Origin: Catellatospora coxensis
Lineage (GTDB): Bacteria; Actinomycetota; Actinomycetes; Mycobacteriales; Micromonosporaceae
DNA length: 64,000 bases
Direction of reading: 5' to 3'
Assembly (NCBI RefSeq): GCF_016862635.1
Contig: NZ_BONI01000018.1
Location: 62,001-126,000, forward strand
Position numbers and translations under genes: made by a program. Shown here piece by piece: positions 61,201 through 64,000 of this stretch. How positions within the stretch are numbered: position 1 is the first letter of the stretch; every line of letters begins with the position of its first letter. The notes beneath the pieces were generated by a model. The model was given only the letters and a program-made list of their open reading frames with translations. It did not search any database and was not told the DNA's origin.

Positions 61201-61222
61201 CGGCATAACAGCGGCATGACAG
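61201..61222. promoter_or_regulatory. Abutting 11-bp direct repeat in HK/permease divergent gap
   Basis: CGGCATAACAG (61201-61211) directly followed by CGGCATGACAG (61212-61222): 10 of 11 positions identical. It lies between the kinase start (61157) and the permease start (61268), and fits an OmpR-family response-regulator dimer site. Confidence 0.65.
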
Positions 61223-61267
61223 CGCCGCTTCGGCCCGTGTTACCGCGTGCTCCGTAGAACATCGGCC

Positions 61268-62815
61268 ATGAGTACCCCCGACGAAACCACCACTCCCGGC
61301 CTGGCGGCGCTGGTCCGGGCCGAATGGCCCGCGTTCCGGTCCCGCGGCCGGATGGCCGCCCTGCTCGTGGCGGCGCTGGCCGTCATCGCCCTGGCCGTGC
61401 TGCCCGCACTCGGCAGCCGCGGCTCGTGCAGCAAGGGCCCGGTCGAGGTGCCCTGCCCGACCGACCCGCTGGGTCCCGACGGCCGGCCCGTCTCCGACCT
61501 GTTCTTCTTCGCGCACCGGCCGCTGACCGGCGACGGCAGCCTCACGGTCCGGCTGACCGCGCTGACCGGGACCATCACCTATCCCCCGCCGGACCACGAC
61601 GAGATCGTCGCCGGGGTGGTGCCGTGGGCGAAGACCGGGATCATCATCAAGGACGGCCTCGGGCAGGGCTCCTCCTACGCCGCGCTGCTGATGACCGGCT
61701 CCCACGGCGTACGTTTCCAGCACGACTACACCCACGACACGGCCGGCCTGCCCGGCGGGGTCTCCCCGCAGTCGCCGCGCTGGCTGCGGTTGACCCGCAC
61801 CGGCGACACGATCACCGGCGAGGAGTCGGCCGACGGCACGTCGTGGACGCCGGTCGGCACCGCCCGGCTCGCGGGGCTGCCCGCCACCGCGCAGATCGGC
61901 CTGTTCGCCGCCTCGCCGGGCGACCTGACCCTCGCGCCGGTCGGCCTCGGCGGCAGCGTCGGGCAGGTGCGGTTCACCCAGGCCGTCGGCTCGTTCGACA
62001 GCGTCACCACGACCGGCGGGGTGGCGGCCGGCCCGTGGAGCGCCGACACCGTCGGCGAGCTCGGCCACACGGACTGGGAGAAGTTCCATCGCGCGCCCGG
62101 CCTGGTCGAGGAGGGCGGCACGCTCACCGTGACCGGGTCCGGCGACATCGGCCCGGTCGGCACCGAGGGCGGCCGTACGTCCAAGGACACCCTGGTCGGC
62201 CTGTTCGTGGCGGTGCTGATCCTGATCGTGACGGCGGCCCGGTACGCGGCCCGCGCCGTCACCGGGGCCACGCCGGGTGGGCGGCGGCTGGCGGCTCGGG
62301 CGCTGGTGCTCGGCGGGGCCGTGTTCGTGAGCGGGCTCGCCGCCGTGGCGGTGGCCGTGCCGCTCGGCACGATGCTGCTGCGCGACGGCGGCCTCACGGT
62401 CGTCTCGGCCGGCCCGCTGACCGAGCTGCGGGTCGTCGTCGGGACCGCCGTGCTGCTCGCGCTCGTCGCCGTGCTCGCGCTGGCGCTCGGCGCGCTGCTG
62501 CGGCGGGCCTGGCTCGCGGTGACCGTGCTGCTGGCCGGGCTCGTGCTGCCGTACCTGCTGGTGGTGGTGCCGCTGCTGCCCGACGCCGTCGCGGACTGGC
62601 TGCTGCGGCTCACGCCGGCCGCCGGGTTCGCGGTGCTGCAGACGCTGACGGAATATCCCCAGGTCACCATGCACTACGCGCCGTACGCCGGTTACTTCCC
62701 GCTGCCCTGGTGGGCCGGGCTCGCGGTGACCGGCGCGTTCGCCGCCCTGGCGCTCGGTCTCGCGCTGCGCCGCGCACCACGCCGGCCCGAGACGACACCG
62801 GTCGACTGGCGCTGA
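61268..62815 (+). CDS. ABC-2-like permease with large concanavalin/laminin-type ectodomain
   Basis: A 515-aa membrane protein. After the first helix (ALLVAALAVIALAVLPALG) comes an extracellular region of about 270 residues with a jelly-roll look (LTVRLTALTGTI, VPWAKTGIIIKDGL, YAALLMTGSHGVRFQHDYTHD, PRWLRLTRTGDTITGEESADG, AQIGLFAASPG), resembling DUF1349/LamG-type sandwiches, then about six helices ending in WWAGLAVTGAFAALALGLALRR. The membrane part is of the ABC-2 type, but no ATPase gene lies beside it. It is divergent from the kinase/regulator pair over the 11-bp repeats. Confidence 0.75.
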   Translation: MSTPDETTTPGLAALVRAEWPAFRSRGRMAALLVAALAVIALAVLPALGSRGSCSKGPVEVPCPTDPLGPDGRPVSDLFFFAHRPLTGDGSLTVRLTALTGTITYPPPDHDEIVAGVVPWAKTGIIIKDGLGQGSSYAALLMTGSHGVRFQHDYTHDTAGLPGGVSPQSPRWLRLTRTGDTITGEESADGTSWTPVGTARLAGLPATAQIGLFAASPGDLTLAPVGLGGSVGQVRFTQAVGSFDSVTTTGGVAAGPWSADTVGELGHTDWEKFHRAPGLVEEGGTLTVTGSGDIGPVGTEGGRTSKDTLVGLFVAVLILIVTAARYAARAVTGATPGGRRLAARALVLGGAVFVSGLAAVAVAVPLGTMLLRDGGLTVVSAGPLTELRVVVGTAVLLALVAVLALALGALLRRAWLAVTVLLAGLVLPYLLVVVPLLPDAVADWLLRLTPAAGFAVLQTLTEYPQVTMHYAPYAGYFPLPWWAGLAVTGAFAALALGLALRRAPRRPETTPVDWR

Positions 62816-62831
62816 CCCTGACCACCGGATG

Positions 62832-62877
62832 GGAAGGGCACCTTCTACAACGCATGGCGATGTGAAGGTGCCCTTCC
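62832..62877. terminator. Hairpin of the AAGGGCACCTT family
   Basis: Arms GGAAGGGCACCTTC (62832-62845) and 62864-62877 pair exactly around an 18-nt loop, between the convergent permease and esterase genes. Confidence 0.8.
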
Positions 62878-62882
62878 TTTCG

Positions 62883-64000
62883 TCAAGGTTTGTCGGTGGG
62901 GACGTCGCGGAGGAAGAGGATGCCGTCGCTGTCGGCTATGTGGGCCGGGTCGCGGGGGAAGAAGCCGTGGTCGTCGGTGTTGTCGGACCGGCGTACGGGG
63001 GCCAGGTCGGCGGTGCGCAGGGCGGTGGCCAGGCGGCGGCCGGCCAGCAGGTAGGGGTCGTCCGGGAGTGTCGACAGGACGCCCTCGAGCGTGTCGGCCG
63101 CCGGTGCGCCGAGGCCGCGGTGGTGGATCGCGCCCACGGCCGTGGCCACGAAGGCGTAGCGGTCGCCGAGTTCGGCGGCGGCGATCGCGCCCGCGGTCCA
63201 CCAGATCAGTGCCTGGTCGAGGTAGTCCGACCGCCAGTGGCCCTCCTCGCGCTGCAGGTGCGCGTTGTGCGCGAACACCAGCGTGGGGCCCCGGTCGGCC
63301 TCCCGCGCGGCGATCCCGAGCAGGTTCTCGGCCATCATCGTGTCCCGAGTGACCATGAGCCGGGCGTAGCGCGACGGGGAGGCGGCCGCCATGACCGCGT
63401 GGTATCGCAGCAGCCCCGAGGCCGCGCGCGCGTGCAGCCGGGCGCGCCACCTGTCGGCCTCGGGGGCGGTGGCGAGCAGCCGCGGGGCCTGCGCCATGAG
63501 CAGGGCCCGCAGGTCGTCGGCGAGCAGGCGCAGCCGCACCGCCTCCGGCGACGAGCCGACCGAGCGGGACGGGTCCATCGCCGCCGCCTCGTCGGTCCAC
63601 CGGTCGTCGGCACCGGCCAGGTCGTCGATCAGAGCGGCGTCGTCCGGGAGCTGCCCCGCATCGCCCCAGGCCGTCAGGTGGTCGCGGACCTCGGTGAGGG
63701 AGTGGCGCGGGCTCTGCGCGTACATCATCTCGGTCGGGGCGTCGAAGCCGTAGAAGCGCAGCCGGTCGCCGTCCGGGCGGCCCTGGTTGTACTCGCGCAT
63801 CCAGGCGACCAGTTCCCGGTTGCCCGCGAACGCGCCCCAGCCGTGGCTTATCCCGCGTGCCATAACGTCGTCGAGCGAACCGGGGCCGCCCGCGACGTAC
63901 TCGTCCACGACGAGCCCGGCCAGGCAGTCGCTCTCCAGCGCGATCGAGCGGTAGCCCTCGTGCTCCACGAGGTGGCGCAGCAGCCGGTTGCGTACCCGCA
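62883..64000 (-). CDS. Erythromycin esterase-family protein (5' end outside window)
   Basis: At least 371 residues; the frame is open to the window end and the sequence before ATG/GTG candidates (RVRNRLLRHLV) matches the conserved helix of the family, so the true start lies beyond base 64000. Landmarks are GYRSIALESDCLAG, GWGAFAGNRELVAWMREYN, LRFYGFDAP and TLVFAHNAHLQREEGHWRSD, corresponding to the active-site strands of EreA/EreB/succinoglycan-biosynthesis-like enzymes. Some relatives hydrolyse the macrolide lactone, many have other or unknown substrates. Confidence 0.87.
   Translation of the reverse strand, partial: RVRNRLLRHLVEHEGYRSIALESDCLAGLVVDEYVAGGPGSLDDVMARGISHGWGAFAGNRELVAWMREYNQGRPDGDRLRFYGFDAPTEMMYAQSPRHSLTEVRDHLTAWGDAGQLPDDAALIDDLAGADDRWTDEAAAMDPSRSVGSSPEAVRLRLLADDLRALLMAQAPRLLATAPEADRWRARLHARAASGLLRYHAVMAAASPSRYARLMVTRDTMMAENLLGIAAREADRGPTLVFAHNAHLQREEGHWRSDYLDQALIWWTAGAIAAAELGDRYAFVATAVGAIHHRGLGAPAADTLEGVLSTLPDDPYLLAGRRLATALRTADLAPVRRSDNTDDHGFFPRDPAHIADSDGILFLRDVPTDKP

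Overview
This is a gene-dense, very GC-rich chromosomal window from an actinomycete. The GC-biased third codon positions, GTG starts, PknB/PASTA kinase, WYL and ECF41 regulators and DUF6193/DUF6220/DUF3152 proteins all point to Actinobacteria. A recurring hairpin built on AAGGGCACCTT suggests Micromonosporaceae; that family call rests on memory of similar elements and the genus is not resolved. About 60 protein genes are supported. I saw no rRNA, tRNA, CRISPR array, insertion sequence or prophage. Two genes are cut by the window ends: a sugar-binding lipoprotein on the left and an erythromycin-esterase-family protein on the right.

Layout. 1-2.1 kb: CUT2 sugar-binding lipoprotein and a ketose 3-epimerase-like enzyme. 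2.1-9.7 kb: small stress and housekeeping genes, including a WYL regulator divergent from a calycin-like protein, a VOC protein, an MBL-fold hydrolase, dinB with a LexA-like box, a DinB-fold thiol/metal protein, and an ECF41 sigma factor next to DUF6193 and DUF6220 genes. 9.7-18.7 kb: two related serine hydrolases, an ATP-grasp protein, a Cys-rich hypothetical, a lipoprotein, and a tightly coupled HTH-TPR regulator plus nucleoside-deoxyribosyltransferase-like gene. 18.7-28.5 kb: a sugar-utilisation locus (GH127, MalE/F/G-type transporter without ATPase, a large secreted glycosidase with two discoidin-like modules) divergent from a LacI regulator across a near-perfect palindromic operator. 28.5-37.3 kb: small hypotheticals, SUKH and DUF3152 proteins, a PP2C-like protein, a Nudix hydrolase, a two-component system and a secreted GH27 alpha-galactosidase. 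37.4-44.1 kb: DinB-fold protein, AraC-type regulator, SRPBCC-DUF4166 pair under paired palindromes, an ABC exporter with a divergent GbsR/MarR-type regulator, and a methyltransferase. 44.2-52.6 kb: the complete kdp potassium system (27-aa ORF, kdpF, A, B, C, then kdpE, kdpD). 53-55.4 kb: a YtrA-type GntR/ABC operon. 55.4-64 kb: a PASTA kinase lacking the catalytic Asp, an ABC-F protein, a histidine kinase/response regulator pair divergent from an unusual ABC-2-like permease with a large ectodomain, and the partial esterase.

Regulatory DNA is unusually readable here. Many divergent gaps hold clear palindromes matching the neighbouring regulator (WYL, LacI, GbsR/MarR, YtrA) or exact 11-bp direct repeats typical of OmpR-family response regulators (kdp, the 34-kb system and the 61-kb system). 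Several single genes carry a TAnnnT-like hexamer only 6-8 nt before the start codon, suggesting leaderless transcription. Convergent genes are commonly separated by long perfect hairpins.
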